Notes: generated by a model from the sequence alone, not told the origin. Positions 35,235-47,823 are shown, counted from the stretch's first letter. The stretch is DNA of 56,141 bases from Mycobacterium sp. E3198 (GCF_001667015.1 NZ_LZIS01000139.1:1-56141); one strand, 5' to 3'. Program-made: numbers and translations.

Positions 35235-36292
35235 GGGTCAGGCTCGGCGATCACCTGGAATTCAGCAACGGAACCAGCCCGCCGCGACGGGCGCCGGACG
35301 GGTGCTTCCGGGTTTACGGCGCCAACGGGGCGATCGGCTATGCGGCACAACACAACGCGGCCGGGCCCCTCATCGTCGTGGGCCGGGTCGGATCGTATTG
35401 CGGCAGCCTGCGGTATTGCGATGCCGAGGTCTGGGTCACCGACAACGCGCTGGTATGCCGGGCCAAGGACCGCGGGGACACGCGGTACTGGTACTACGCG
35501 CTGCACACCTGCGGGCTGGGCGATCACCGCGCCGGATCCGGCCAGCCGCTGCTCAACCAGCGGATCCTGCGCGACGTCTCGGTCCCGGCCGTGGCGGCGC
35601 CGCAACGCCGCGGGATCGCCGAGGTGCTCGGCGCCGTCGACGACAAGATCGCCGCGAACGAGCGCGTGATCGCGGCCGCCGAACAGCTGATGGTGGCCAT
35701 CGCGGAGCCGGTGCCCGACGACGTGCCGTTGTCCTGTTTGGCCGAGCGATCGACGGTGCTCCTCGGGCCGGCCGCGTTCGACGACGTCGTCGCCCACTTC
35801 AGCCTGCCGGCGTTCGACGTCGGCGCGAAACCCGCGCTGGTCGCCGCCGCGTCGGTGCGCAGCGGCAAGTTCCTGCTGTCGGAGCCGTGCGTGCTGGTCG
35901 CCAAGCTCAACCCCAGGATTCCGCGCATCTGGAACGTGCCCTCCCTGCCGCGGCACATGGCCTTGGCCAGCACCGAATTCGTGGTGCTGAGGCCGGTCGG
36001 CGTGGACACGTCGGCGCTGTGGTCGGCCCTGCGGCAACCCGCCGTCACCGAGACGCTGCGGCGCCGGGTCGCCGGGACCTCGGGCAGCCACCAGCGGATC
36101 CAACCGCGCGACCTGCTCGAGGTTCGGGTCCGCGATGTTCGCCGGTTGGCGCCCGCCGCGTCGCGGACGATCACCGGCCTGGGCGCGCTGTGCCACGCCC
36201 GCCGCGCCGAATGCGTGCGGTTGTCCGCCTTCCGCGATGCCGTGTTGCCGCTGCTGATGTCGGGTGAGCTTGTCGTGCGACCGTCGCGTTAA
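35231..36292 (+). CDS. hsdS: Type I specificity subunit
   Basis: A 353-residue DNA sequence-recognition subunit with two target-recognition domains separated by a conserved helix ([30 protein letters not shown]) and closed by a second ([20 protein letters not shown]). Unlike M. tuberculosis, where specificity genes are split and separated from hsdM by a toxin-antitoxin pair, here one intact gene directly follows hsdM with a GTGA overlap. The recognition sequence cannot be predicted by eye. It may set a strain-specific methylation pattern. Confidence 0.85.
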   Translation: MRVRLGDHLEFSNGTSPPRRAPDGCFRVYGANGAIGYAAQHNAAGPLIVVGRVGSYCGSLRYCDAEVWVTDNALVCRAKDRGDTRYWYYALHTCGLGDHRAGSGQPLLNQRILRDVSVPAVAAPQRRGIAEVLGAVDDKIAANERVIAAAEQLMVAIAEPVPDDVPLSCLAERSTVLLGPAAFDDVVAHFSLPAFDVGAKPALVAAASVRSGKFLLSEPCVLVAKLNPRIPRIWNVPSLPRHMALASTEFVVLRPVGVDTSALWSALRQPAVTETLRRRVAGTSGSHQRIQPRDLLEVRVRDVRRLAPAASRTITGLGALCHARRAECVRLSAFRDAVLPLLMSGELVVRPSR

Positions 36293-36303
36293 GGTGAGCG
36301 CCG
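36290..36303 (+). promoter_or_regulatory. Leaderless thyX promoter inside the hsdS end
   Basis: TAAGGT at 36290-36295 includes the hsdS stop codon and ends seven bases before the thyX GTG at 36303, as expected for a leaderless start. Confidence 0.5.
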
Positions 36304-37055
36304 TGGCCGAGACCGCGCCGCTGCGCGTGCAACTGATCGCCAAGACGGAGTTCCTGGCGCCGCCGGACGTGCCCTGGACCACCGACGCCGAGGGCGGCCC
36401 CGCGCTCACCGAGTTCGCCGGCCGCGCCTGCTATCAGAGCTGGTCGAAGCCGAACCCCAGGACGGCGACCAACGCCGGCTACATCGGGCACATCATCGAC
36501 GTCGGGCACTTCTCGGTGCTCGAGCACGCGAGCGTGTCGTTCTACATCACCGGCATCTCGCGGTCGTGCACCCACGAGCTGATCCGGCACCGGCACTTCT
36601 CCTACTCGCAGCTGTCCCAACGCTACGTGCCGGAGGGCGACTCGCGGGTCGTCGTCCCGCCCGGGATGGACGACGACCCCGAGTTGCAGCGGATCCTCAC
36701 CGAGGCCGCCGACGCCAGCCGGGCCACCTACGCCGAGCTGCTGGCCAAGCTGGAAGCCAGGTTCGCCGACGAGCCGAGCGCGGTGCTGCGGCGCAAGCAG
36801 GCGCGCCAGGCCGCCCGGGCCGTGCTGCCCAACGCCACCGAAACCCGCATCGTGGTGACCGGGAACTACCGGGCGTGGCGGCACTTCATCGCGATGCGCG
36901 CCAGCGAGCACGCCGACGTCGAAATCCGGCGCCTCGCCATCGAGTGCCTGCGCCAGCTCGTCGGCGTGGCGCCCGCCGTGTTCGCCGACTTCGAGGTCTC
37001 CACGCTGGCCGACGGGACCGAGGTCGCCACCAGCCCGCTGGCCACCGAGGCCTGA
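36303..37055 (+). CDS. thyX: Flavin-dependent thymidylate synthase
   Basis: Makes dTMP from dUMP with FAD, NADPH and methylene-tetrahydrofolate, without producing dihydrofolate. 250 residues, the same as M. tuberculosis ThyX; the GTG at 36303 gives [21 protein letters not shown]. The ThyX signature is [14 protein letters not shown] (95-108). The C-terminus ([21 protein letters not shown]) is characteristic. An in-frame start at 36264 lies in hsdS and is rejected. It is followed by a structured intergenic repeat and then dapA. Confidence 0.97.
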   Translation: MAETAPLRVQLIAKTEFLAPPDVPWTTDAEGGPALTEFAGRACYQSWSKPNPRTATNAGYIGHIIDVGHFSVLEHASVSFYITGISRSCTHELIRHRHFSYSQLSQRYVPEGDSRVVVPPGMDDDPELQRILTEAADASRATYAELLAKLEARFADEPSAVLRRKQARQAARAVLPNATETRIVVTGNYRAWRHFIAMRASEHADVEIRRLAIECLRQLVGVAPAVFADFEVSTLADGTEVATSPLATEA

Positions 37056-37074
37056 GCGAGCGCCAGCCCGGTTG

Positions 37075-37138
37075 CCGCGAGCGTGCGCAGTTGTACACCT
37101 TGTGCGGCGTGTCGCCGGACAAACACGCGCGCTCGCGG
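37075..37138. repeat. Nested inverted repeat between thyX and dapA
   Basis: CCGCGAGCG (37075-37083) pairs with CGCTCGCGG (37130-37138). Inside lies a second hairpin, TTGT-GC-GGCG (37100-37109) with CGCC-GG-ACAA (37113-37122) around a TGT loop. The 64-base unit looks like a mycobacterial intergenic structured repeat and may stop thyX transcription; there is no U-tract. It resembles the repeat at 49711-49811 (shared GTGCGCAGT core). Confidence 0.6.
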
Positions 37139-37144
37139 CGGTGA

Positions 37145-38083
<939 letters not shown>

Positions 38084-38102
38084 GCCAAACGGTGGCCGCG
38101 AA

Positions 38103-39779
38103 GTGGATATAGACCTCGACCCACCAGGTCCCCTGACTCCGGGTGGGTTGCGTGTCACCGCGCTGGGCGGCATCAACGAAATCGGCCGCAACATGACCGT
38201 TTTCGAGCACCTGGGCCGCCTGCTCATCATCGACTGCGGGGTGATGTTCCCCACCCACGACGAGCCCGGCGTCGACCTGATCCTGCCGGACCTGCGCCAC
38301 ATCTCCGACCGGCTCGAGGACATCGAGGCGCTGGTGCTCACGCACGCGCACGAGGACCACATCGGCGCGATCCCGTTCCTGCTCCGGCTGCGCCCCGACA
38401 TCCCGGTCGTCGGCTCGAAGTTCACCCTGGCGCTGGTCGCCGCCAAATGCCGCGAGCACCGCATCAAGCCGGTCTTCGTGCAGGTCGCCGAGGGGCAGCG
38501 CAGCACGCACGGCGTGTTCGAGTGCCAGTACTTCGCCGTCAACCATTCCATCCCCGACGCGCTGGCCATCGCCGTGCACACGGGCGCCGGAACCGTGCTG
38601 CACACCGGCGACATCAAGCTCGACCAGCTGCCGCTGGACGGCCGGCCCACCGACCTGCCCGGCATGTCGCGACTGGGTGACGCGGGCGTGGACCTGTTCC
38701 TGTGCGACTCGACCAATTCCGAGATCCCCGGTGTCGGGCCGTCGGAGAGCGAGGTCGGCCCGACGCTGCACCGGCTGATCCGGGGCGCCGACGGCCGCGT
38801 CATCGTGGCGTGTTTCGCCTCCAACGTGGACCGGGTGCAGCAGATCATCGACGCGGCAGTGGCATTGGGCCGGCGGGTGTCGTTCGTCGGGCGATCCATG
38901 GTGCGCAACATGGGCATCGCGCGGGAACTGGGCTTCTTGCGGGTGGACGATTCCGACCTCATCGACATCTCTGCCGCGGAGATGATGGCGCCCGAGCGGG
39001 TGGTGCTGATCACCACCGGCACCCAGGGCGAACCGATGTCGGCGCTGTCGCGGATGTCGCGCGGCGAGCACCGCAGCATCACGCTCACCAACGAGGACCT
39101 GATCATCCTGTCGTCGTCGCTGATTCCCGGCAACGAGGAGGCGGTGTACGGGGTCATCGACTCGCTGGCCAAGATCGGGGCCCGCGTCGTCACCAACCAG
39201 CAAGTGCGCGTGCACGTTTCCGGGCACGCCTACGCCGGCGAGCTGCTGTTCCTCTACAACGGCGTACGACCGCGCAACGTGATGCCGGTCCACGGCACCT
39301 GGCGCATGCTGCGCGCCAACGCCAAGCTGGCGGCGCGCGCCGGGGTGCCCGAGGAATCAATCCTGGTGGCCGAGAACGGCGTCAGCGTCGACCTCGTCGC
39401 GGGCCAGGCCTCCATCGCCGGCGCCGTGCCGGTCGGCAAGATGTTCGTCGACGGGCTGATCACCGGCGACGTCGGCGACATCACCCTGGGTGAGCGGCTC
39501 ATCCTGTCGTCGGGTTTCGTCGCGGTGACCGTGGTGGTGAAGCGGGGCACCGGGCGCCCCGCCGCTGCGCCGCAACTGTTTTCGCGCGGGTTCTCCGAGG
39601 ACCCCAAGGCGCTGGAGCCCGCGGTGCGCAAGGTCGAGGCCGAACTCGAGGCGCTGGTCGCCGACGACGTGACCGATCCCGTCCGGATCGCGCAGGGGGT
39701 GCGCCGCACGGTCGGGAAGTGGGTCGGCGAGACCTACCGCCGCCAGCCGATGATCGTGCCGACGGTCATCGAGGTCTAA
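38103..39779 (+). CDS. rnj: Ribonuclease J
   Basis: A beta-CASP metallo-beta-lactamase RNase with 5'-exo and endonuclease activity in RNA processing and decay. 558 residues. The zinc motif HAHEDH is at 81-86; further ligands fall in VNHSIPDA, VLHTGDIKLD and the C-terminal GHA segment (VHVSGHAYAGE). GTG at 38103 gives MDIDLDPPGPLTPGGLRVTALGGINEIGRNM. The dapA-rnj order is conserved in mycobacteria. It converges on the methyltransferase gene with a 4-base overlap. Confidence 0.96.
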   Translation: MDIDLDPPGPLTPGGLRVTALGGINEIGRNMTVFEHLGRLLIIDCGVMFPTHDEPGVDLILPDLRHISDRLEDIEALVLTHAHEDHIGAIPFLLRLRPDIPVVGSKFTLALVAAKCREHRIKPVFVQVAEGQRSTHGVFECQYFAVNHSIPDALAIAVHTGAGTVLHTGDIKLDQLPLDGRPTDLPGMSRLGDAGVDLFLCDSTNSEIPGVGPSESEVGPTLHRLIRGADGRVIVACFASNVDRVQQIIDAAVALGRRVSFVGRSMVRNMGIARELGFLRVDDSDLIDISAAEMMAPERVVLITTGTQGEPMSALSRMSRGEHRSITLTNEDLIILSSSLIPGNEEAVYGVIDSLAKIGARVVTNQQVRVHVSGHAYAGELLFLYNGVRPRNVMPVHGTWRMLRANAKLAARAGVPEESILVAENGVSVDLVAGQASIAGAVPVGKMFVDGLITGDVGDITLGERLILSSGFVAVTVVVKRGTGRPAAAPQLFSRGFSEDPKALEPAVRKVEAELEALVADDVTDPVRIAQGVRRTVGKWVGETYRRQPMIVPTVIEV

Positions 39780-40648
39780 ACTTTCTCGGCGTAGGCTGAC
39801 CATTCCAATTGGGAGGCCGCGAGTTTGCGGCCGGTGGGCGCCACGTAGCGCTGGACGAGTTCGTCGGGGCCGGCCTGCTCCACCAGCCGCCAGCCGTACT
39901 CGGCGATGAACTGCGCGACCTCGTCGGGTTGCAGGCCGAAATGCCAGAGTTGGTGGCGCTGGCGGACATTGCGGTACAGCGTGCGGGTGCCGTAGCGGTT
40001 CGTCCCGTCGATGAAGTCGCGGCGGACGTAGGTGAACACCAGCCGGCTGCCCGGGGCGGCCGCGCGCAAGCCCTCGAGGGTGCGGCGGACACCGTCCTCG
40101 GTGAGGTACTGGGTCACGCCTTCGCAGATGAAGAAGGCCCGGTAATCGGTGCGGTACCCGTGCTCGGCCAACGAGGTGAGCAGGTCGTCGCGCTCGAAGT
40201 CCAACGGCACCAACCGAACTGACATCGGCAGTCCGCCCAGCACCCGCCGAACGGTCCTCGCCTTCCGGGCGATGTTGACCGGCAGGTCCACCTCGAAGAC
40301 CGGGAGGCGGGCCCGCCGCGTCAAGAGGTAGGGGCGGGTGTCGAACCCGGCGCCGAGGATGACGACCGCCTCGACGTCGGGCAGCGCCTCCTCGATCTTG
40401 TCGGCGATGAACCGCTTGCGGCAGGCGAGATTGGCCCACAACCCGGGGCCGGTGTATTCCGAGCCGCGGACCATCAGGCGGCGAGCCGGCGCCCAGCGCG
40501 TCGCGGCGACCAGCCAGCGCAGTGGGCGCGGCAGGAACAGCTCCGCGAGGTCGTCGTCCACCAGGCGGCGCTCGGGCGGCTCGTTGCGCTCGACCGCGGC
40601 CAGCACCATCGGTCCGAAGGCGGTCTGCGCGGCGGGGTTTCGAGCCAT
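39776..40648 (-). CDS. SAM-dependent methyltransferase, LCMT-like (Rv2751-like)
   Basis: A 290-residue class I methyltransferase of the mycobacterial leucine-carboxyl-methyltransferase-like family. VVILGAGFDTRPYLL is the SAM-binding glycine loop with the family's GxGxDTR form; FFICEGVTQYLTEDGVRRTL is the second signature. It is the positional homologue of Rv2751. The methyl acceptor is unknown; members are linked to polyketide or lipid modification. It is co-directional with, and 6 bases downstream of, the SDR gene. Confidence 0.85.
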   Translation of the reverse strand: MARNPAAQTAFGPMVLAAVERNEPPERRLVDDDLAELFLPRPLRWLVAATRWAPARRLMVRGSEYTGPGLWANLACRKRFIADKIEEALPDVEAVVILGAGFDTRPYLLTRRARLPVFEVDLPVNIARKARTVRRVLGGLPMSVRLVPLDFERDDLLTSLAEHGYRTDYRAFFICEGVTQYLTEDGVRRTLEGLRAAAPGSRLVFTYVRRDFIDGTNRYGTRTLYRNVRQRHQLWHFGLQPDEVAQFIAEYGWRLVEQAGPDELVQRYVAPTGRKLAASQLEWSAYAEKV

Positions 40649-40654
40649 GTGCTG

Positions 40655-41473
40655 CTACTTGTTCAGGAAGCCCGCATCGACGGGCAGGGTGACGCCGGTG
40701 ATGTAGCGGGCCTGGTCGGACACCAGCCACGCCACCGCGTTGGCGATGTCTTCGGCGTCGAGCACCTCCACCGGCATGGCGTTGCCCATGGCCCCCGGCG
40801 TGTCGGTGGCGGCCGCCATCTTGGCCAGCCACTCGCGGGTGAACTCGTTGTTGATCATCGGCGTCTCGACGCCGGACGGATGGATCGAGTTGACTCGAAT
40901 CATTTGTGTCGCAAGAAGATTCGCGTAGACCCGCATCAATCCGACGACCCCGTGCTTGGCGGCGGCGTAGCCGACCGAACCGGCATCCGGGCTGCCGACG
41001 CCCGCGAGCCCGGCCGACGAACTGATCAGGACGATCGATCCGCCGGTGCCCTGCTTGACCATAGTCGGGATCGCGGCCTTGATGGTGTTGTAGACGCCGG
41101 TGAGGTTGACGTCGATGACGTCGCGCCAGCCGTCGTCGCCGGACTGCATCGGGGCGATGCCGGCGTTGGCCACCACGATGTCGAGCCGGCCGAACTCGTC
41201 GAGGCCCGCCTGCAGCGCGGCCGACAACGACGCCCGGTCGCGCACGTCGCCACGGGCGGCCACGATGCGCGCACCGGTGTCCTCGACCAGCTTGACGGTG
41301 GCCGCGAGGTCGTCCGCGGTCGCCAGCGGGTACGGGACGCTGGCGATCTGCCCGCACAGGTCGACGGCGATGATGTCCGCCCCGTCGGTGGCCAGCCGCA
41401 CCGCGTGCGCGCGCCCCTGGCCGCGCGCGGCCCCGGTGATGAAAGCGACCTTGCCTTCGAGTGAACGGGCCAT
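40655..41473 (-). CDS. Mycofactocin-coupled SDR (Rv2750-like)
   Basis: A 272-residue SDR. The NAD motif is TGAARGQG (13-20) followed by RAHAVRLA; an insert ([19 protein letters not shown]) follows the second strand; the catalytic Tyr169 and Lys173 are in GYAAAKHG. This GQGRAHA form with the VPYPLAT insert is the mark of the mycofactocin-dependent SDR subfamily, whose NAD is not freely exchanged and is recycled by the mycofactocin redox carrier (established for the family). Substrate is probably an alcohol. It overlaps the ABM gene by one base. Confidence 0.87.
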   Translation of the reverse strand: MARSLEGKVAFITGAARGQGRAHAVRLATDGADIIAVDLCGQIASVPYPLATADDLAATVKLVEDTGARIVAARGDVRDRASLSAALQAGLDEFGRLDIVVANAGIAPMQSGDDGWRDVIDVNLTGVYNTIKAAIPTMVKQGTGGSIVLISSSAGLAGVGSPDAGSVGYAAAKHGVVGLMRVYANLLATQMIRVNSIHPSGVETPMINNEFTREWLAKMAAATDTPGAMGNAMPVEVLDAEDIANAVAWLVSDQARYITGVTLPVDAGFLNK

Positions 41474-41787
41474 CAGGGACGCAGCTGCCCCTTGTCCGCG
41501 TCGCCGGCGGGGATCGGCTGCAGCATCTTGATGTCCGGCGCCCCGTCCAGGTGCTCGCCCGCCGCGGCGAACAGCTTGCCGATCGCGGGCGCGGTGCTGT
41601 GCACCTTGAGCGCCTCCTCGTCGGCCCACTGCTCGACGAACACGAACGTCTCGCCGCTCTGGTGCAGCGAATACAGCTGGCAGCCCGGCTCCTCGTGCAC
41701 TTCGGAAACCGCGGTGGTCAGGATGTCGCGGACGGTGTCCACCGACTCGGGTTTGACGGTCATGGTGGCGACGACGACGACGGGCAT
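41473..41787 (-). CDS. Antibiotic biosynthesis monooxygenase-domain protein (Rv2749-like)
   Basis: A 104-residue ABM-fold protein (ferredoxin-like dimer): [53 protein letters not shown]. Relatives are quinol monooxygenases or heme-degrading enzymes; the pattern here is closer to the YgiN type. A canonical AGGAGG reads on the minus strand at 41795-41800, 7 bases before the ATG, and TAGGGT on the minus strand (41848-41853) is a likely -10. First gene of a three-gene operon with the SDR and methyltransferase. Confidence 0.85.
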   Translation of the reverse strand: MPVVVVATMTVKPESVDTVRDILTTAVSEVHEEPGCQLYSLHQSGETFVFVEQWADEEALKVHSTAPAIGKLFAAAGEHLDGAPDIKMLQPIPAGDADKGQLRP

Positions 41788-41931
41788 GCTGGTGCCTCCT
41801 GGGCGGTTGAGGGGCGGGTGACGGCGTGACTGCCATCACCATTCGTCACCCTACTCACGCCCGATCGGGGGCATCCCGCGCCGGGCGGTCGTTACCAGTG
41901 TGGCGGGTGGTGTAGATGAGGTATTTGCGAC

Positions 41932-41944
41932 TACTCTTGGCCCC

Positions 41945-41945
<1 letters not shown>
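41932..41945 (+). promoter_or_regulatory. Leaderless ftsK promoter
   Basis: TACTCT at 41932-41937 lies seven bases before the ATG at 41945, favouring this start over the in-frame start at 41900. Confidence 0.5.
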
Positions 41946-44424
<2,479 letters not shown>

Positions 44425-44428
<4 letters not shown>

Positions 44429-44949
44429 AGCACCAGCAGCATTCGGGAGTTGCCCAATATGTTGGGCTTGACGTAGCTCAGGTCCAGGAACTCGGCGACA
44501 CCGATGTCATAGGAGCGGCACATCTCCTCGTACACCTCGGCGGTGACGGGCGTGCCCTCGATCTCGGTGAACCCGTGCCTGGCGAAGAACTCGGTCTCGA
44601 AGGTCAGCACGAACAGCCGCTGCAGCTGCAGCTCGCGGGCGACCTCGAGGAGGCGGTCGACGATGGCGTGGCCGATGCCGTGGCCGGTCATCGCCGGGTC
44701 GACCGCGACGGTGCGGATTTCCCCGAGGTCCGACCACAACACGTGCAGCGCGCCGCACCCGACCACCCGGCCCGCAAAATCCGGGTGCTCGGCCACCCAG
44801 AACTCCTGGACGGCCTCGTAGAGCGTGACGAGGTTCTTCTCCAGCAGGATGCGCCCGGAGTACGTGTCGACGAGTTGTTTGATCGCGGGGACGTCGGATG
44901 TTCGCGCGCGCCGGACCACCGGCCTGGGGCCCCGTGAGCTTTGGGTCAC
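44425..44949 (-). CDS. argA: N-acetylglutamate synthase, short GNAT type
   Basis: Acetylates glutamate with acetyl-CoA as the first step of arginine synthesis; this mycobacterial enzyme is a stand-alone GNAT without an amino-acid kinase domain. The GTG at 44949 gives 174 residues, the length of M. tuberculosis Rv2747. Features: VVRRARTSDVPAIKQLVDTYSGRILLEKNLVTLYE, acetyl-CoA motif IRTVAVDPAMTGHGIGHAIVDRLL, and the C-terminal DLSYVKPNILGNSRMLLVL. An ATG at 44967 is in frame but less likely. It is divergent from pgsA3. Confidence 0.92.
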
Positions 44950-44993
44950 GGGTAACAGTATCGGCAACGCGCAGAGGGACGCTGGTCAACCGC

Positions 44994-45006
44994 TATTCTT
45001 ATGCCG
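44994..45006 (+). promoter_or_regulatory. Leaderless pgsA3 promoter
   Basis: TATTCT at 44994-44999 is followed after six bases by the GTG at 45006. On the other strand TACTGT (44955-44960) could serve argA. Confidence 0.55.
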
Positions 45007-45596
45007 TGTCGGGGCAGCCGCAAACACCGCCAATTGCGGGCCAAGCCCGCATCGCGAACCTCGCCAACGTGCTGACCCTCTTGCGGCTGGTGCTCGTCCC
45101 TGTGTTCCTTTTCGCGCTGTTCACCGCCGACGGACACCAAATCGCCGGCCGCATAGTCGCTTTCGTGATCTTCGCCGTCGCCGGCATCACCGACCGGTTC
45201 GACGGCCTGCTGGCCCGCAACTACGGGATGGCGACCGAATTCGGCGCGTTTGTCGACCCGATCGCGGACAAGGCCCTGATCGGGTCGGCGCTGATCGGCC
45301 TGTCGATGCTGGGCGACCTGCCGTGGTGGGTCACGGCGGTGATCATGACCCGCGAGGTGGGGGTCACGCTGCTGCGGTTGGCGGTGATCCGCCGCGGCGT
45401 CATCCCCGCGAGTTGGGGCGGCAAGCTCAAGACGGTCGTGCAGGCCCTGGCGATCGGCTTGTTCGTCCTGCCGCTGTCGGGGCCGCTGCGGGTGGTGGCG
45501 GCCGCCGTCATGGGCATCGCGATCGTGCTGACGGTGGTGACCGGCGTGGACTACGTGGTGTCCACCGCCAAGGCGGTCCGCCAGACGGCCGGCTGA
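45006..45596 (+). CDS. pgsA3: CDP-alcohol phosphatidyltransferase (PgsA3-like)
   Basis: An integral membrane enzyme that moves a phosphatidyl group from CDP-diacylglycerol to an alcohol; probably phosphatidylglycerophosphate synthase. 196 residues. The full CDP-alcohol transferase motif D-x2-DG-x2-AR-x8-G-x3-D-x3-D is visible in DRFDGLLARNYGMATEFGAFVDPIAD. About five to six hydrophobic helices follow LANVLTLLRLVLVPVFLFALF. GTG at 45006 fits the leaderless promoter; the longer frame from 44898 runs antisense through argA. It lies upstream of the clgR operon. Confidence 0.92.
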   Translation: MSGQPQTPPIAGQARIANLANVLTLLRLVLVPVFLFALFTADGHQIAGRIVAFVIFAVAGITDRFDGLLARNYGMATEFGAFVDPIADKALIGSALIGLSMLGDLPWWVTAVIMTREVGVTLLRLAVIRRGVIPASWGGKLKTVVQALAIGLFVLPLSGPLRVVAAAVMGIAIVLTVVTGVDYVVSTAKAVRQTAG

Positions 45597-45598
45597 AC

Positions 45599-45625
45599 GG
45601 GAACCAACCCACCGCCGCCGGCGTT
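45599..45625 (+). promoter_or_regulatory. ECF-sigma-type promoter of the clgR-psp operon
   Basis: GGGAACC (45599-45605) and CGTT (45622-45625) form GGAAC-N17-CGTT, the layout used by ECF sigma factors such as SigE and SigH. The clgR operon of M. tuberculosis is SigE-dependent, so SigE is the likely partner. The start site would be near 45632, giving a leader of about 70 bases. Confidence 0.7.
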
Positions 45626-45699
45626 GGCCCTAATGAGCGCCTGCTGAATTTGGGGTTGTTGACGTGCTGAGCAGGGCTGACTGGACGAAGGAGAGCAGG

Positions 45700-46038
45700 A
45701 TGGCGCCATTGATGCGCGAGGTCATCGGCGACGTGTTGCGCCGGGCCCGGACGTCACAGGGCCGGACGCTGCGCGAGGTCTCGGATTCGGCGCGGGTGAG
45801 CCTCGGCTACCTGTCGGAGGTGGAGCGCGGCCGCAAGGAGCCCTCCAGCGAGCTGCTCAACGCGATCTGCGATGCGCTGGAGGTGCCGCTGTCGGCCGTC
45901 CTGACCGGCGCCGGGGAGCGGATGGCAAGCGAGGAGAGCGTGGCCTACGCCGCGCCGACCGCCGGGGCGGGCGGGCCCACCATCGACGCCGGCACCAAGG
46001 TCGTCATTCCGCCGGTGGCGTCGCTGGCCGTGGCCTGA
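45700..46038 (+). CDS. clgR: Transcriptional activator ClgR
   Basis: A 112-residue XRE-type DNA-binding protein that activates clp protease and psp genes in envelope stress. The helix-turn-helix region is [39 protein letters not shown]. The hydrophobic C-terminus ([14 protein letters not shown]) is the degron-like tail recognised by Clp in relatives. ATG at 45700 with AAGGAG (45688-45693) matches the M. tuberculosis length; the start at 45664 is rejected. First gene of clgR-pspA-pspM. Confidence 0.95.
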   Translation: MAPLMREVIGDVLRRARTSQGRTLREVSDSARVSLGYLSEVERGRKEPSSELLNAICDALEVPLSAVLTGAGERMASEESVAYAAPTAGAGGPTIDAGTKVVIPPVASLAVA

Positions 46039-46148
46039 AAGCCACGCGGGCGGATCCAGCGCCAGGGGTGGGGCGATTGGCCCCGACCCGATAAATTGAG
46101 CGACAGGGCGCTTGTCCGGCATACGAGAAGCGAAGGTGGACCTGACTG

Positions 46149-46979
46149 ATGGCCAATCCGTTCGTCAAAGCGTGGAAATACCTGATGGCGCTCTTCAACG
46201 CCAAGATTGACGAGCACGCCGACCCGAAGGTGCAGATCCAGCAGGCCATCGAGGAAGCCCAGCGCCAGCATCAGGCGCTGACCCAGCAGGCCGCGCAGGT
46301 GATCGGTAACCAGCGCCAACTGGAGATGCGGCTCAACCGCCAGCTGGCCGACATCGAGAAGCTGCAGGTCAACGTGCGTCAGGCGCTGACGCTGGCCGAC
46401 CAGGCGGCCGGCGCCGGGGACGCCGCCAAGGCCGCCGAGTACAACAACGCCGCCGAGGCGTTCGCGGCCCAGCTGGTGACCGCCGAGCAGAGCGTCGAAG
46501 ACCTCAAGACCCTGCACGACCAGGCGCTGTCCGCCGCGGCCCAGGCCAAGAAGGCCGTCGAACAGAACTCGATGGTGCTGCAGCAGAAGATCGCCGAGCG
46601 CACCAAGCTGCTCAGCCAGCTCGAGCAGGCCAAGATGCAGGAGCAGGTCAGCGCCTCGCTGCGGTCGATGAGCGAGATCGCCGCCCCGGGCACCACCCCC
46701 AACCTCGACGAGGTCCGCGAGAAGATCGAACGCCGCTATGCCAACGCGATCGGGTCCGCCGAGCTCGCCCAGGGGTCCGTGCAGGGCCGCATGCTCGAGG
46801 TCGAGCAGGCCGGCGTCCAGATGGCCGGCCATTCCCGGCTCGAGCAGATCCGCGCGTCGATGCGCGGTGAGGCGCTGCCGGCGGGCGGTACGGCCGCCAC
46901 CCCCGGCGCGGCCCCGGCAACCCCCGCGCCCGCCGAGACCACCGGTGGCCAGGTCGCCGAGAAGCCCTTTGGCCAGTAA
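46149..46979 (+). CDS. pspA: PspA/IM30 phage-shock protein (35 kDa antigen)
   Basis: A 276-residue PspA/Vipp1-family peripheral membrane protein, homologous to Rv2744c, which protects the inner membrane and in mycobacteria binds and restrains ClgR. The long helical hairpin (about 20-215) is visible as Gln/Ala/Glu-rich coiled coil, starting [38 protein letters not shown]. The Ala/Pro/Thr-rich tail ([19 protein letters not shown]) is unstructured. It sits 110 bases behind clgR and 18 before pspM. Confidence 0.95.
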   Translation: MANPFVKAWKYLMALFNAKIDEHADPKVQIQQAIEEAQRQHQALTQQAAQVIGNQRQLEMRLNRQLADIEKLQVNVRQALTLADQAAGAGDAAKAAEYNNAAEAFAAQLVTAEQSVEDLKTLHDQALSAAAQAKKAVEQNSMVLQQKIAERTKLLSQLEQAKMQEQVSASLRSMSEIAAPGTTPNLDEVREKIERRYANAIGSAELAQGSVQGRMLEVEQAGVQMAGHSRLEQIRASMRGEALPAGGTAATPGAAPATPAPAETTGGQVAEKPFGQ

Positions 46980-46997
46980 CGCCTCCGGGGCCCCGCG

Positions 46998-47816
46998 ATG
47001 GCGGTGAAAGCGACCCAGCACCGGCCGTGGCGCGCCCTGGTGCAGCGCGGCTTGGAGGCCGCCGCCGACGTTTCCGACCTGGTGGCCCGCAAGATCGGCG
47101 CCGCCGCGGACCCACGCGCGCGGCTGCTGCGCCGCCAGCGCCGGGCGCTGCGGTGGGGCCTGATCTGCGCGGCCGGCTGCGTGTTCTGGATCGCGGTGAC
47201 CGGCCTGCTGGCGGCGTGGGGCTGGTTCACGTTGCTGCTGCAGGTCACCGGCGCCATCGCGGTGGTGCTGGCGGTTCCGGCGACGCTGTTGCTGCTGCGC
47301 TACCGCTGGCTGCGCTCGGAGCCGCTGCCGGCGCAGCGGACCACGGGCACCCGTCGGCTGCCGCCGCCCGGTTCGGCCGCCCGGCCCGCGATGTACGCGC
47401 TGGGCGCCTCCGAACGCGGATTCTCCTCGCTGTTGGGCGTGATCGAGCGCGGCTCCATGCTGCCGGCGGACGAGATCCGCGACCTGAGCGCCGCGGCCGC
47501 CAAGTCGTCGACGGCGATGGCGGCCACCGCCGCCGAGGTGGTGTCGATGGAACGCGCGGCGCAGTACGCCGAGTCGTCGCGGCCGCACCTGGTGCCGACC
47601 ATCAACGCGTTCACCGCGCAGCTGAGCGCCGGCGTGCGCCAGTACAACGAAATGGTCACCGCCGCAGCGCAACTGGTGTCCTCGGCGAACGGGGCAACGG
47701 GCGCCGGGTTGGCCGGAACCCAGGAGCGCTACCGCGCCGAGCTGGTCGGGGCCACCGATCGGCTGCTCGGTTGGGCGCAGGCGTTCGACGAACTCGGCGG
47801 GTTGCCCCGGCGCTAG
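46998..47816 (+). CDS. pspM: PspM membrane partner (Rv2743c-like)
   Basis: A 272-residue membrane protein with two adjacent transmembrane helices (about 53-75, WGLICAAGCVFWIAVTGLLAAW; about 77-99, FTLLLQVTGAIAVVLAVPATLLLL), a basic N-terminal part and a helical C-terminal domain. In M. tuberculosis PspM binds PspA and anchors the system. The fourth M. tuberculosis gene, Rv2742c (pspN), is not found; the next gene is convergent. The symbol rests on position and the two-helix layout. Confidence 0.85.
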   Translation: MAVKATQHRPWRALVQRGLEAAADVSDLVARKIGAAADPRARLLRRQRRALRWGLICAAGCVFWIAVTGLLAAWGWFTLLLQVTGAIAVVLAVPATLLLLRYRWLRSEPLPAQRTTGTRRLPPPGSAARPAMYALGASERGFSSLLGVIERGSMLPADEIRDLSAAAAKSSTAMAATAAEVVSMERAAQYAESSRPHLVPTINAFTAQLSAGVRQYNEMVTAAAQLVSSANGATGAGLAGTQERYRAELVGATDRLLGWAQAFDELGGLPRR

Positions 47817-47823
47817 GACGGCG

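Noticed and set aside
37075..37138. Possible CRISPR or tRNA in the thyX-dapA gap
   Set aside because: Only one nested hairpin, no regular spacer array and no cloverleaf or anticodon arm.
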